From Novosphingobium aquimarinum (GTDB taxonomy: Bacteria; Pseudomonadota; Alphaproteobacteria; Sphingomonadales; Sphingomonadaceae): DNA of 64,000 bases. The stretch lies in NCBI RefSeq assembly GCF_009746585.1, contig NZ_WRPO01000016.1, positions 1-64,000 of the forward strand, written 5' to 3'. A program made the translations under genes and the position numbers. Below the pieces are notes generated by a model. It was not told where the DNA came from and searched no databases. It saw only the letters and a list, made by a program, of their open reading frames with translations. Within the stretch, counting starts at the first letter, position 1. Each line of letters begins with the position of its first letter. Below, piece by piece: positions 8,576-17,367 of the stretch.

Positions 8576-9370
8576 ATGATCGACACGCTCCCGCTGTTCC
8601 ATCGCATTGCCGGTCAGCCGGTGATCGTGCTGGGCTCGGGCGATGCGGCGGAGGCAAAGCGGCGGCTGGTCGAGCGCGCGGGCGGCCTCGTGATCGAGGA
8701 TCTGCAGGAAGGCATCGACAAGGGCGCGCGGCTCGCGTTCATCGCCCACGATGACGAGAAAAGCGCGCAAGCCGATGCCGTGCGCGCGCGGTGTGCGGGC
8801 CTGCTAGTCAACGCCGCCGACCGGCCCGAGCTGTGCGACTTCGTCGTGCCTTCGATCCTCGATCGCAATCCGGTGCTACTGGCGATCGGGACCGGCGGGG
8901 CTTCGGCGGGGCTTGCGAAGGCGCTGCGGTTGCGGCTCGAAACGCTGCTGCCGGCCCGCCTCGGACGGCTTGCCGACGCGCTCTACCAGGCGCGCCCCCG
9001 CATGCGGTCACGCTGGAGCGATGCGGGCGATCGCCGCCGCGCTCTCGATGCCGCGCTGGGGGAGGGGGGCGTGCTCGATCCGTTGGTGGACGGCGCCGAT
9101 GCCGCACTCGACCGCTGGCTCGACGGGGCTGAGGACAGCGCCACAGAGCGGATCGAGATCGTGCTGCGCAGCGACGATCCCGAAGACCTGACGCTGCGCG
9201 AAGCGCGCTTGCTGGGAAGCGCCGACGTGATCTGGTGCGAACCGGGAGTGGCACCTGCCGTCATCGACCGGGCCAGGGCGGATGCCATGCGACGCACTCT
9301 GACCAGCGAGAAGGCGCCGGACGACGAGCAGGGCCTCATCATCGTGCTGCGCCAGCCCGGCAAAGACTGA
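8576..9370 (+). CDS. Siroheme synthase-like protein (precorrin-2 dehydrogenase domain plus remnant SUMT segment)
   Basis: 264 residues. The N-terminal half (about 1-150) is the CysG-N/Met8 type Rossmann domain: QPVIVLGSGDAAEAKRRLVE (NAD site), LVNAADRPELCDFVVPSI and AIGTGGASAGLAKALRLRLE. This domain oxidises precorrin-2 and can chelate iron to give siroheme. The last 70 residues (DDPEDLTLREARLLGSADVI, then VIDRARADAMRR) resemble only the first part of the uroporphyrinogen methyltransferase domain of full CysG. The methyltransferase domain is therefore truncated, lacking its SAM-binding core. It starts 12 nt after lysA and ends flush against the convergent ruvX stop. Catalytic activity is not established. 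Confidence 0.8.
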   Translation: MIDTLPLFHRIAGQPVIVLGSGDAAEAKRRLVERAGGLVIEDLQEGIDKGARLAFIAHDDEKSAQADAVRARCAGLLVNAADRPELCDFVVPSILDRNPVLLAIGTGGASAGLAKALRLRLETLLPARLGRLADALYQARPRMRSRWSDAGDRRRALDAALGEGGVLDPLVDGADAALDRWLDGAEDSATERIEIVLRSDDPEDLTLREARLLGSADVIWCEPGVAPAVIDRARADAMRRTLTSEKAPDDEQGLIIVLRQPGKD

Positions 9371-9862
9371 TCAGGCGAAGCCGCCGGTAAGCGCGTCGAT
9401 CGCGGCCTGGAGAATTACCGCGGCCGCTGCCGAATCGATGCGCTGGGCGCGTTTCGCGCGGCTCATGTCGAGTCCGATCAGATCGCGCTCGGCGCTCGTG
9501 GTCGACCAGCGCTCGTCCCACAGCAGGATCGGCAGGCCCAGCACGCCAAGGTTGCGGGCATAGGCCTTGCTGGCCTGCGCCCGCGGCCCTTCGGACCCGT
9601 CCATGTTCAGCGGCAAGCCGATGACGACGCCGCGCACGCTCCGCTCGGTCGCGAGCGCCTGCAGCACCGCGCGGTCCGCACCGAACTTGCCGCGCTTCAG
9701 CGTCTTGCCCGGTGTCGCGAAATGCCAGCCCGCATCGCAGAACGCCGTTCCGATCGTCTGGGTACCGAGGTCGAGCGCCAGCAGCGCGCCGCCATCGGGC
9801 AGCGCGTCGCGGAACGCCAGCGCGCCGGTGGTGATCAGCGGGGGCTGCGGGTCGCCTGCCAT
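9371..9862 (-). CDS. ruvX: Putative pre-16S rRNA nuclease / Holliday junction resolvase-like protein RuvX (YqgF)
   Basis: 163 residues with the RNase H-like fold of the YqgF family. Visible signatures are LALDLGTQTIGTA (first acidic residue Asp31), GVVIGLPLNMDGSEGPRA, LLWDERWSTTSAERDL and the terminal acidic segment RIDSAAAAVIL. YqgF trims the 5' end of pre-16S rRNA in E. coli. The gene is the last of the minus-strand pyrE operon and its start lies 28 nt inside the end of the DUF3089 gene, suggesting translational coupling. Confidence 0.92.
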   Translation of the reverse strand: MAGDPQPPLITTGALAFRDALPDGGALLALDLGTQTIGTAFCDAGWHFATPGKTLKRGKFGADRAVLQALATERSVRGVVIGLPLNMDGSEGPRAQASKAYARNLGVLGLPILLWDERWSTTSAERDLIGLDMSRAKRAQRIDSAAAAVILQAAIDALTGGFA

Positions 9863-10983
9863 GCCTCAAGTCTCCGCCGATAATCCGCCTGCAGGTTAGC
9901 CCAGAACAGCGTGATATCGTAAAGGTGATAGTTGTTGCCGGGCAGCACGTAAGGCCCGAGCCCGAAATCGGGGGGATCGCCGATGTGCAGCAGGTTGTCG
10001 TCCTCGCACCGCGCCCCGATCTGCCCCTTGACCAGTTTGGCTTGCATCGGCGTGCTCGTGAGATCGGGCACCAGAGTGCCGAGATTGTCTGCGGGTGGGG
10101 CGACACCATCGCGCGTTCCCGTCAGCGGATTGACGCACAGGAAGGGGCTGCTGCCCACCGGCTCGCCATCGAGGCCGGGCTTGCTGGCATAGGCCTCGCG
10201 CAGCATGGCCGTATCGGAAGGGTCCGCAAAAGTGAGCCAGCTGGTGATGCACCCGGTGTCCTCGGCGCCTTCGCAGGCGGGCAGACCCATCAGCGGCAAG
10301 TCGTGTTCGATCGAGACCGGCCATCCCGCGAGGTAGGCGACGAGGATCCGCTTGGCGATCGGCTTGCCGGCAATCCGGTCGCGAATCAGGCGGCGCAGGA
10401 TGAAGGAGCCCTGGCTGTGCCCGGCCAGCACGATGGGCTCGTCCGCCGGGGCTTCCTTCACGAACGTGTCGAAGGCCGCGAGCACGTCGGCATAGGCGAG
10501 ATCGAGCGCCATCATCGCGCGGACATCGTTGGTCAGGAACGCGCCGATCGTCGCTTGTCGATAGCGCGGAACCCAGATCTGCGAGGCCGCGTGGAAGGGG
10601 CTCGCCATTCCGCGCACGAACAGTTCGGCGCGGGACCGGGCGGTGGGATCGTCGATCGGCCCGTTCCACGAATCGCGCGAGATGTAGCTGGTGGGATGCA
10701 CGAAGAACACGACGCCGGATTGCGGCGCAGGCTGTGGCTCGGGCTCCGGCGGATCGGCATCCTCGGGATACCACCTGGCCGGTTCGGTCTTGAGCCCCGG
10801 TCGCGAGATCCAGTACTTCGGCTGCGCATAATCCGGGCGGCTCGCAGCAGTGGGCGACGCGAATTCGGCACTGGGCACGAAGGCGAGTTCGGTCAGATCA
10901 TCGGCGAAGATCCGCAGCAGGAACAGTCCGGCGATGACGAGAACGGTGATCCCGGCAATGACGTACAGGAACTTGCGCGCCAT
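9835..10983 (-). CDS. DUF3089 family protein, alpha/beta-hydrolase-like, membrane anchored
   Basis: 382 residues. The N-terminal hydrophobic helix (about 5-27, VIAGITVLVIAGLFLLRIFA) suggests a membrane anchor with the bulk in the periplasm. The nucleophile-elbow-like motif VLAGHSQGSFILRRLI and the stretch LPACEGAEDTGCITSWLTFA are typical of DUF3089, a predicted hydrolase/lipase-like family with no assigned substrate. It starts 3 nt after the AI-2E permease gene and overlaps ruvX. Confidence 0.82.
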   Translation of the reverse strand: MARKFLYVIAGITVLVIAGLFLLRIFADDLTELAFVPSAEFASPTAASRPDYAQPKYWISRPGLKTEPARWYPEDADPPEPEPQPAPQSGVVFFVHPTSYISRDSWNGPIDDPTARSRAELFVRGMASPFHAASQIWVPRYRQATIGAFLTNDVRAMMALDLAYADVLAAFDTFVKEAPADEPIVLAGHSQGSFILRRLIRDRIAGKPIAKRILVAYLAGWPVSIEHDLPLMGLPACEGAEDTGCITSWLTFADPSDTAMLREAYASKPGLDGEPVGSSPFLCVNPLTGTRDGVAPPADNLGTLVPDLTSTPMQAKLVKGQIGARCEDDNLLHIGDPPDFGLGPYVLPGNNYHLYDITLFWANLQADYRRRLEAWQATRSPR

Positions 10984-10986
10984 GGT

Positions 10987-12084
10987 TCAGGTGGACGTGG
11001 CCTGCGCTTCGGTGTCTTCCGCGTCTTCGCTCTGGTGCCGCGCGGCGGAGCGTTCCAGCCAGACCTTGATCATCGCCACCAGCGGATCGGCGAAGATCAG
11101 CCCGAGCAGGCCGAACAGCACGCCCATGATGAGCTGCGCCGCGAGCACCAAGGCGGGCGCGAGATCGACCGTCTTGCGCGCGATCATCGGCACGATCACG
11201 TAGCCGTCCACGGTCTGAACGACGACGTAGACGATGATCGTGAAAATGCCCATTTCGACCCCGCCCGAGAAGCCGACCATTACCATCAGCGCACCCGAGA
11301 TAGGGGCGCCGATATTGGGCAGGAAGGCCAGCAATCCGGTGATGAGACCGAGCAGGACGGCCATCGGCACGCCGTAGATCTGCAGCAGCAGCCAAGTCGC
11401 GACACCTTCCACCGCCATGCCGAGCAAGCGTCCCGCGAGCAGACGGCGCAGTGCGCTGGCCATTTCGCTCGTGGTGTCTCGGAAATAATTGCGTTCTTCG
11501 GCCGGCAGCATCCACGAGACGCCGCGTCGGTAGAGATTGGGCTCGAGCGCGAAGTAGATGCCGAGCACGAGGATCAGAAACAGCGTAGTGAAAGCGCCGA
11601 TGATGCCACCGACGGCACGGGTCAATTGGCCGATGCCGCCCATCGCGTCGCGCGCCAGGCGCTGAACATCGTCGACCTTGATATCGAAGCCGTGAGCCTG
11701 AAGCCATTGCAGCGCGCGGTAGAACTGGGTTTCGACAGTTTCGGGCAGGGCGGCGGCCTGAGATGCGATCTGACTGCCAGCGAACTGCGCGGTCCACAGC
11801 AGGAACAGTGCGGCCAGGACCAGGACGATGGCCACCCGCCAGCCACGCGGTATCGGCAGGACGCGGCCCAAAAGGCGCGCGCCGCCGTCGATCAGGGCAG
11901 CGAAAACCACGCCGCCGAAAATCACCATCAGCGATCCCGATAGCACCACCGCCAGCGCGAACAGCGCCGCGACGCCAAGCCACACGAAGGCCTTGCGCGC
12001 TTCGCGGCGAATGAGCGGATCGTGAATGTCGGTCGGTCCCGCCTCCCGGGGCGGGCCGATCTGCGGATTCTTGGCCTCGCTCAT
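10987..12084 (-). CDS. AI-2E family transporter (PerM/YdiK-like permease)
   Basis: 365 residues with about eight predicted membrane segments. The first pair covers about 30-75 (FVWLGVAALFALAVVLSGSL, then MVIFGGVVFAALIDGGARLL), a long soluble segment covers about 110-165, and the C-terminal pairs include LLGLITGLLAFLPNIGAPIS. This is the AI-2E/PerM layout. Substrates vary (autoinducer-2 in TqsA, ions in others), so no substrate is claimed. The start at 12084 is chosen because it makes an ATGA overlap with the lepB stop. A longer in-frame start exists at 12126. Confidence 0.88.
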   Translation of the reverse strand: MSEAKNPQIGPPREAGPTDIHDPLIRREARKAFVWLGVAALFALAVVLSGSLMVIFGGVVFAALIDGGARLLGRVLPIPRGWRVAIVLVLAALFLLWTAQFAGSQIASQAAALPETVETQFYRALQWLQAHGFDIKVDDVQRLARDAMGGIGQLTRAVGGIIGAFTTLFLILVLGIYFALEPNLYRRGVSWMLPAEERNYFRDTTSEMASALRRLLAGRLLGMAVEGVATWLLLQIYGVPMAVLLGLITGLLAFLPNIGAPISGALMVMVGFSGGVEMGIFTIIVYVVVQTVDGYVIVPMIARKTVDLAPALVLAAQLIMGVLFGLLGLIFADPLVAMIKVWLERSAARHQSEDAEDTEAQATST

Positions 12085-12932
12085 GGCTGGGCCGAGGGAT
12101 CGAGCGGGGGACGCAGGCTTGTCCACGAGCGGCCGTCACGCAGCGCCGGCCACCACGTCAGCGGGTTCCAGCTTTGCGTGCCGTCGAGCGAGAAGGTCAC
12201 GAATTCAGCGCGGCCGCCAATGTCGGTCAGCGGCACCGGACCGCCAAGACCGTTGAGTGCAAGTGGCTCGCGGCCGTCGGCGGAATGATCGCGATTGTCG
12301 CCCATAAGGAACACATGCCCCGCTGGGACCTCGATCTCGGCCATGTGGTCGAGCGTCTGGTCCATGTGATCGATGACGAGATAACTCGCGCCGTTGGGCA
12401 ATGTTTCGCGCAGCAGTGGCAATTCGCAGACTTGCTTGCCCGTCGGCGTGCGGCGCTGGAGGCCGGGGAAGTTGTATTCCGCGCAAGGCTGGTTCGGATC
12501 GACGGGCAATTCGAGCGCGGGTTCGACTTCTTGGGGCACCGGCTTGTCGTTCAACACGATCTGGCCGTTCACCACCGCGATCCGATCGCCCGGCAGCGCG
12601 ACGACGCGCTTGATCAGGTCCTCGCGGCGGTTGCGCGGCACGACGATGACGATGTCGCCATACTCGGGCGTGCTGCCCGCAATCCGCCAGGTGCCGCGCG
12701 GCAGCAAGTGGAAGCTCAGCGACGACCAGTTCCAGCCATAGGGATATTTGCTCACGACCAAGCGATCGCCGACCAGCAGGTTGGGCATCATCGAGATCGA
12801 GGGGATGAAGAACGGCTTGGCGATGAACGAATGGAACGCGAGCACTGCCAGCAGCATGATCGCGAGACCGCGCAATTCGGCCAGCCAGTTGGTCCCGGCT
12901 TCGGGCTTCGCCTCCTCCGGCGCGCGGGACAT
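12081..12932 (-). CDS. lepB: Signal peptidase I
   Basis: 283 residues. It cleaves signal peptides at the outer face of the inner membrane. A single N-terminal membrane helix covers about 20-36. The catalytic serine motif is FFIPSISMMPNLLVGDRLVV (Ser47), the general-base lysine motif is LIKRVVALPGDRI, and box E is GDNRDHSADGRE. The ATG at 12932 is preceded by AAGGA and gives a family-like N-terminus. The open frame continues upstream antisense-free over acpS but is not lepB. It overlaps the AI-2E permease gene by 4 nt, and acpS ends 17 nt upstream. Confidence 0.96.
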   Translation of the reverse strand: MSRAPEEAKPEAGTNWLAELRGLAIMLLAVLAFHSFIAKPFFIPSISMMPNLLVGDRLVVSKYPYGWNWSSLSFHLLPRGTWRIAGSTPEYGDIVIVVPRNRREDLIKRVVALPGDRIAVVNGQIVLNDKPVPQEVEPALELPVDPNQPCAEYNFPGLQRRTPTGKQVCELPLLRETLPNGASYLVIDHMDQTLDHMAEIEVPAGHVFLMGDNRDHSADGREPLALNGLGGPVPLTDIGGRAEFVTFSLDGTQSWNPLTWWPALRDGRSWTSLRPPLDPSAQP

Positions 12933-12949
12933 GCTGGTTTCCTTCAAGA

Positions 12950-13369
12950 CTAGCTCCGGGCCGCCCCGGGCAAGGGCCGGGCTTCGATGATGACGAAGGC
13001 CTGCGCCCATGGATGGTCGTCGGTGAGCGTGAGATGAATCACTGCCTCGTGCCCCTCGGGCGTGAGCGCCGCGAGCCGCGCCGCGGCGCCGCCTTCGAGC
13101 TTGAGCGTCGGCGCGCCCGACGGCGCGTTGACCACGCCGATGTCCTTCATGAACACGCCCGCTTTGAATCCCGTGCCGACAGCTTTGGAGAACGCCTCCT
13201 TGGCTGCGAACCGCTTGGCATAGGTGCCCGCGATGGTGAACGGTCGCCGCCGCGCCTTGCCGCGCTCGACCTCTGTAAAGACGCGGTTCTCGAAGCGCTC
13301 GCCGAAGCGCTCGAGCGAATTCGCGATCCGCTCGATATTGCACAAGTCAGAGCCGAGGCCGATGATCAT
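12950..13369 (-). CDS. acpS: Holo-[acyl-carrier-protein] synthase
   Basis: 139 residues. It transfers 4'-phosphopantetheine from CoA to acyl carrier protein. Family motifs are [15 protein letters not shown] (metal-binding Asp8) and [15 protein letters not shown] (Glu of the Lys-Glu-Ala motif). Start ATG 13369. The order pdxJ-acpS-lepB is standard for alphaproteobacteria. Here an 85-bp hairpin element sits in the 148-bp gap between pdxJ and acpS. Confidence 0.95.
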   Translation of the reverse strand: MIIGLGSDLCNIERIANSLERFGERFENRVFTEVERGKARRRPFTIAGTYAKRFAAKEAFSKAVGTGFKAGVFMKDIGVVNAPSGAPTLKLEGGAAARLAALTPEGHEAVIHLTLTDDHPWAQAFVIIEARPLPGAARS

Positions 13370-13413
13370 GACGTTTTTCCGGTTGAGGCCACGCCGCATC
13401 CGCGGCCTGGCTG

Positions 13414-13498
13414 GCGGCACCGGCCCACGCCCCCACCCGGCCTCCCATGGCAATATACTTTCGTTGGGAGGTCGGGTGGGGGCGTGGGCCGGTGCCGC
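13414..13498. repeat. Long palindromic dispersed element, copy 1 (34-bp arms, 17-nt loop)
   Basis: The left arm (13414-13447) starts GCGGCACCGGCCCACGCCCC. The right arm (13465-13498) is its reverse complement with a single C-to-T difference that still pairs as G-U in RNA. The 17-nt loop contains ATATACT. A second copy with the same arms and the same loop length is at 53661-53749. It lies between the pdxJ stop and the acpS start, so it would form a strong RNA hairpin inside the operon transcript. No U-tract follows, so it is not an intrinsic terminator. Confidence 0.93.
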
Positions 13499-13517
13499 AT
13501 TTTCAAATGAACGTCCT

Positions 13518-14261
13518 TCACCGCGCTTCGTCCATCAGTTGCCGCATCTTCTGCACGCTTGCTTCCAGTCCGTTGAAGATGGCCTCGCCGATAAGGTAGT
13601 GGCCGATGTTGAGCTCAGCGAGTTGCGGGATGGCGGCGATCGGCTGGACGTTTTCGTAAGTAAGGCCGTGCCCGGCGTGCGGCTCGATGCCGTTCTTGGC
13701 GGCGAGCGCGGCCATGTCGGCGATGCGCTTCAGTTCGCGCGCGAGCGAGTCGGAAGCGTCTGGATCGTCGAAAGCGTGCGCATATTCGCCGGTGTGGAAC
13801 TCCACCACGGGGGCGCCGAGGCGGATCGCGGCTTCGACCTGGCGCGGTTCGGGCGCGATGAACAGGCTCACCCGGATGCCCGCATCGCCGAGTCGCGAGA
13901 CGATCGGCGCGAGCTGATTGTGCAGGCCCGCCGCATCCAGCCCGCCCTCGGTGGTGCGCTCCTCGCGCTTTTCCGGGACGATGCAGGCTGCGTGCGGCGC
14001 GTGGCGCAGGGCGATTTCGAGCATCTCCTCGGTCGCGGCCATTTCCAGGTTGAGCGGCAGCCCGGTCGCATCCTGCACGCGGCGCAAGTCGTCGTCGCGG
14101 ATATGGCGGCGATCCTCGCGCAAGTGCACGGTAATGCCGTCGCCGCCCGCGCGGGCGACGATCTCGGCAGCGCGCGCCGGATCGGGATGGTCGCCGCCGC
14201 GCGCATTGCGGATCGTGGCGACGTGATCGATGTTGACGCCGAGGCGCAGTCGGTCGGTCAT
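13518..14261 (-). CDS. pdxJ: Pyridoxine 5'-phosphate synthase
   Basis: 247 residues. A TIM-barrel enzyme condensing 3-amino-2-oxopropyl phosphate with 1-deoxyxylulose 5-phosphate to pyridoxine 5'-phosphate. Motifs are [19 protein letters not shown] at the start, [13 protein letters not shown] and [11 protein letters not shown] near the end. The ATG at 14261 overlaps the upstream hydrolase stop (ATGA) and is preferred over a TTG two codons earlier. Confidence 0.96.
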   Translation of the reverse strand: MTDRLRLGVNIDHVATIRNARGGDHPDPARAAEIVARAGGDGITVHLREDRRHIRDDDLRRVQDATGLPLNLEMAATEEMLEIALRHAPHAACIVPEKREERTTEGGLDAAGLHNQLAPIVSRLGDAGIRVSLFIAPEPRQVEAAIRLGAPVVEFHTGEYAHAFDDPDASDSLARELKRIADMAALAAKNGIEPHAGHGLTYENVQPIAAIPQLAELNIGHYLIGEAIFNGLEASVQKMRQLMDEAR

Positions 14262-15358
14262 GAGCAAGCCACCTGTGCGATGAGATCGTGGGCGAGGCCC
14301 TTGCCTTCCCAGGGCTGGCCGAAGGCAAGCGGACGCTTGCGGCCGAACAGGATCACGGCCTCGCCGCGCTCCGGAAGGAGGTAATTGCGCAATTCGATGC
14401 CCTCGATCAGGCCTTGCCGCTCGATCACGCGGACCGGCTTAGCGCATCCCGCGATGCGGGCCGGATAGCTCCACTGGAACAGCGCGCGCCAGCCATCCTC
14501 GGCCGCGCTCGACCACATTTCGTCGCGCTGGCTAGGATCGAGCAACTTGCCAGCGATCAAGGCATGATCGAAGCGCCAGAGATCGGCGATCGTGCCATAG
14601 GCGCTTCCCGCCGCGCCATAAGCGCCAAGGTCGATGAGGGGATCGTTGTCGCGTCCTTCGCCGATGGGCCGAACATGGGACTCAGGTCGCGATTCGCCGA
14701 CCTCGTAGAGCCCGAAGTCCGTCATACCGAGCGGGCGGCCGATGCGGTCTGCGAAGAGTTCGGGCACGGTCTTGCCGGTAATTCGGCGCAGCACTTCGCC
14801 CAGCACGATGGCATCGCAATTGTTGTAGGCGAACGCGCCGCGCGGCGCTTTACCCGGCGCTGAAGCGCAATAGCCGCTTGCCGACTGTTCCGGCGGTACC
14901 ACGGCCCCGCGATAGAAGCCCGGCACGCCTTGTCCGTCCGGGGGCGAATCGTCCGGGTTCGCAAGACCGCTTTCGTGGAGCAGCAAGTCGCGGATGCGGA
15001 TCTGGTCGGCATAGCGCGCCGGCCACTCCGGCCAGTAGCGCGATACCGGAGCATCGAGATCCAGCGTCCCGCGCGCCACTTCCTGCATGGCCATGACCGC
15101 GGTCAATTGCTTGGTGATCGAGGCCCAGCGCCATACCGCATCGACCGGCACCGGATCGACGCCGACGGGTACCGTCAGGCTGGATCCATCGCTGCGGCCG
15201 ATCAGGATCGTGCCGTCGAAGCCCGCGTTGCGGGCAAGCGTGGTCACTTTCGCGATTTCCGGCTCGACCGGCGCGGGCGAAGCGGCAACCGCGATCAGCG
15301 CGCCTGCGGCCAGAAGCACACGGGAAACCGCGCTACGCAGGGCGGTGCGTGCGGACAT
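14258..15358 (-). CDS. Exported serine hydrolase, beta-lactamase/penicillin-binding-protein-like family
   Basis: 366 residues with an N-terminal signal peptide (about 1-28, ending VAASPAP). The class C beta-lactamase/DD-peptidase fold is shown by WRWASITKQLTAVMAMQEV (SxxK, Ser near 85) and AYNNCDAIVLGEVL (YxN). The substrate is unknown; members include esterases and D-amino-acid peptidases. The start overlaps the pyrE stop by one nucleotide (TGATG) and the end overlaps pdxJ, so it is embedded in the operon. Confidence 0.87.
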   Translation of the reverse strand: MSARTALRSAVSRVLLAAGALIAVAASPAPVEPEIAKVTTLARNAGFDGTILIGRSDGSSLTVPVGVDPVPVDAVWRWASITKQLTAVMAMQEVARGTLDLDAPVSRYWPEWPARYADQIRIRDLLLHESGLANPDDSPPDGQGVPGFYRGAVVPPEQSASGYCASAPGKAPRGAFAYNNCDAIVLGEVLRRITGKTVPELFADRIGRPLGMTDFGLYEVGESRPESHVRPIGEGRDNDPLIDLGAYGAAGSAYGTIADLWRFDHALIAGKLLDPSQRDEMWSSAAEDGWRALFQWSYPARIAGCAKPVRVIERQGLIEGIELRNYLLPERGEAVILFGRKRPLAFGQPWEGKGLAHDLIAQVACS

Positions 15359-15942
15359 CAGGCGCTGGCCCGGCTACCCGGCTTGATCGCGGGCGTGCCG
15401 GCGAGTTCGTCCGGCAGCTCGTCCGGCGCGTAAGTCGGGAAGGTCAGCGCGATCAGCGGCGTGAACGGCACGCCGAGATCGACCTCGCCCGCCGACCGAT
15501 CGACCAGCGAGGCCGCGCCGATCACCGTGCCGCCCGCCGCTTCGATCGCGGCGATCGCCTCCTTCGAGGACTTGCCGGTGGTGACCACGTCCTCGACCAT
15601 CAGGACCTTGTCGCCCGGCTCGAGCGCGAAGCCGCGGCGCAGTTCGAACGTGCCTTCGGGCCGTTCGAGAAACATCGCGTCGACATCGAGCGCGCGGCCC
15701 ATTTCGTGACCGATCATGATTCCGCCCATCGCCGGCGAAACGACCTTGGTGACGTTGCGGCGAACCTCGTGCGGCAGTTTCGCCGCCAGCGCGACCGCGA
15801 GGCGCCCCGCGCGCATGGGATTCATCAACACTCGGGCGCACTGCAGGTAATGCGCGCTGTGCCGGCCTGACGAGAGCAGGAAGTGCCCCTCGAGCAGCGC
15901 CTTGCTGGCGCGGAACTCGGCGAGGACGTCTTCTTCTTGCAT
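15358..15942 (-). CDS. pyrE: Orotate phosphoribosyltransferase
   Basis: 194 residues. It converts orotate plus PRPP to orotidine 5'-phosphate in pyrimidine synthesis. The PRPP-binding motif is VLMVEDVVTTGKSSKEAI. LSSGRHSAHYLQCARVLMNP and VVSPAMGGIMIGHEMGRAL are typical of the family. The start at 15942 (MQEEDVLAEF) is preferred over an upstream in-frame ATG. It is the first gene of the eight-gene minus-strand operon and is divergent from coxB. Confidence 0.95.
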   Translation of the reverse strand: MQEEDVLAEFRASKALLEGHFLLSSGRHSAHYLQCARVLMNPMRAGRLAVALAAKLPHEVRRNVTKVVSPAMGGIMIGHEMGRALDVDAMFLERPEGTFELRRGFALEPGDKVLMVEDVVTTGKSSKEAIAAIEAAGGTVIGAASLVDRSAGEVDLGVPFTPLIALTFPTYAPDELPDELAGTPAIKPGSRASA

Positions 15943-16029
15943 GGTGTTGCGCTTTCGGTCTGTGCGCGTCCGTTCGCGCGTCGATGCATTTTCGGTTTGT
16001 GCCCGGGGCAAATTTTCCCCTAGAGGCGC

Positions 16030-16058
16030 TTGAGACAGGCCGCAAGCGCGCGTATAGG
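16030..16058 (+). promoter_or_regulatory. Predicted sigma-70-type promoter of the cytochrome oxidase cluster
   Basis: TTGAGA at 16030-16035 and TATAGG at 16053-16058 are separated by 17 bp, a good match to alphaproteobacterial housekeeping promoters. It points toward coxB, whose start is 94 bp downstream, giving a leader of roughly 85 nt. Prediction from sequence only. Confidence 0.55.
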
Positions 16059-16151
16059 CGCGGCGCAAGGGGCTCAGTCTCCATGTCGGGGGTGCGTTGC
16101 CGGGGCTGGATTTCGCCTGGTGCGCCAAGAGAAAATGGAAGCAAGATAACG

Positions 16152-17333
16152 ATGAACGTCATTGGGAATGCCCGTGCGGTCTCACGTTCGGCCAAGGCTG
16201 CAGGGCTCGCGCTGGCGCTGCTCGTTACGCCGGGCCTGGCCCAGGCATCCACGGTTCCGGCGGCGCAGGCGCCGTCGGCCTCGGTCGTGGCTCAGACTGG
16301 TGCGGAACAGATGAAGGCGCCCGACAAGGGTGCCGAAGCCGCTGCCGCCGCCGGCAACCCGATCGTCCCCGACGTTCCTACGGGCGATGCCGCTGCCACA
16401 GGCGGTGCCTACACCCCGATGAAGCCGACGGCGGGCGTCGGCATGCCGGTAGCAGGCGCGATCGGCTTGCAGGATCAGTATTCCGAACTCGGCGAATACG
16501 GTCACTGGATTCACAACGCGGTCCTGATGCCGCTCATCACCATCATCAGCCTGTTCGTGCTGTTGCTGCTGATCGTCATCGTTGTCCGCTTCAATCGCCG
16601 CAGCAATCCGGTCGCATCCAAGACCAGCCACAACACCGTGCTGGAAGTGGTCTGGACGCTGGTCCCGGTGCTGATCCTGATCGGTATCGCGGTGCCCTCG
16701 ATCGACTTGCTCGCCAAGCAGTTCAAGCCGGCGCCCAAGGAAGCGCTCACCATCAAGGTGACGGGCAACCAGTGGTACTGGACCTACGGTTACCCGGACA
16801 ACGGCGAATTCGAAGTCGTTTCGAACATGCTCAACATTCCCGGTTCGCCCGTGATCAACAACGGCATCCGCGAAGTCGGGTCCGAGCCCTGGGACGGTCC
16901 TTCGCACCTCGAAGTCGACAACCGCATGGTCGTACCCGTGGGTGAACCGATCCGCTTGCAGATCACCGCGGCCGACGTGATTCACTCGTTCGCGGTGCCG
17001 TCGCTGTGGTTCAAGCTCGATGCGGTGCCCGGACGGATCAACGAGAAGACTCTCTTCGTCGAGAAGCCGGGGGTCTATTACGGACAGTGCTCTGAGCTGT
17101 GCGGCGCGAAGCACGGTTACATGCCGATCGCGGTCGAGGCGCTGCCGCGCGCGCAATACAACGCCTGGGTCCTCACGCATGCCGGTGGCGTTCTTGATAC
17201 CCAGAAGAAGGCGGCCGACGGCACCGATTACCTGCCGGGTGAGCAACCGACCGCAGCCGAAGGCGCCGCTCCTGGCGCCGACGCAACCGGGGCCGCGCCC
17301 GAGGCGGACATGACCGCCGCCCCCGCCGCCTAA
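16152..17333 (+). CDS. coxB: Cytochrome c oxidase subunit II
   Basis: 393 residues, longer than usual because of Ala/Pro-rich extensions at both ends. The signal peptide is about 1-33 (GLALALLVTPGLAQA). Two membrane helices lie at roughly 120-145 and 160-185. The periplasmic cupredoxin domain carries the CuA ligands in YYGQCSELCGAKHGYMPI and the upstream His in VIHSFAVPS. It accepts electrons from cytochrome c and passes them to heme a in CoxA. The C-terminal tail (ADGTDYLPGEQPTAAEGAAP) is low complexity. The ATG at 16152 gives the signal peptide directly. Confidence 0.96.
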   Translation: MNVIGNARAVSRSAKAAGLALALLVTPGLAQASTVPAAQAPSASVVAQTGAEQMKAPDKGAEAAAAAGNPIVPDVPTGDAAATGGAYTPMKPTAGVGMPVAGAIGLQDQYSELGEYGHWIHNAVLMPLITIISLFVLLLLIVIVVRFNRRSNPVASKTSHNTVLEVVWTLVPVLILIGIAVPSIDLLAKQFKPAPKEALTIKVTGNQWYWTYGYPDNGEFEVVSNMLNIPGSPVINNGIREVGSEPWDGPSHLEVDNRMVVPVGEPIRLQITAADVIHSFAVPSLWFKLDAVPGRINEKTLFVEKPGVYYGQCSELCGAKHGYMPIAVEALPRAQYNAWVLTHAGGVLDTQKKAADGTDYLPGEQPTAAEGAAPGADATGAAPEADMTAAPAA

Positions 17334-17367
17334 GCAAAGACATTCCAAGGTAAGGTTCATATAGATC

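Noticed and set aside
12950..13343. Upstream extension of the lepB frame over acpS
   Set aside because: The extension is an out-of-frame shadow of acpS. The family start of lepB with a ribosome site is at 12932.
13414..13498. Long hairpin as an intrinsic terminator
   Set aside because: No U-tract follows the right arm, and the operon continues into acpS.
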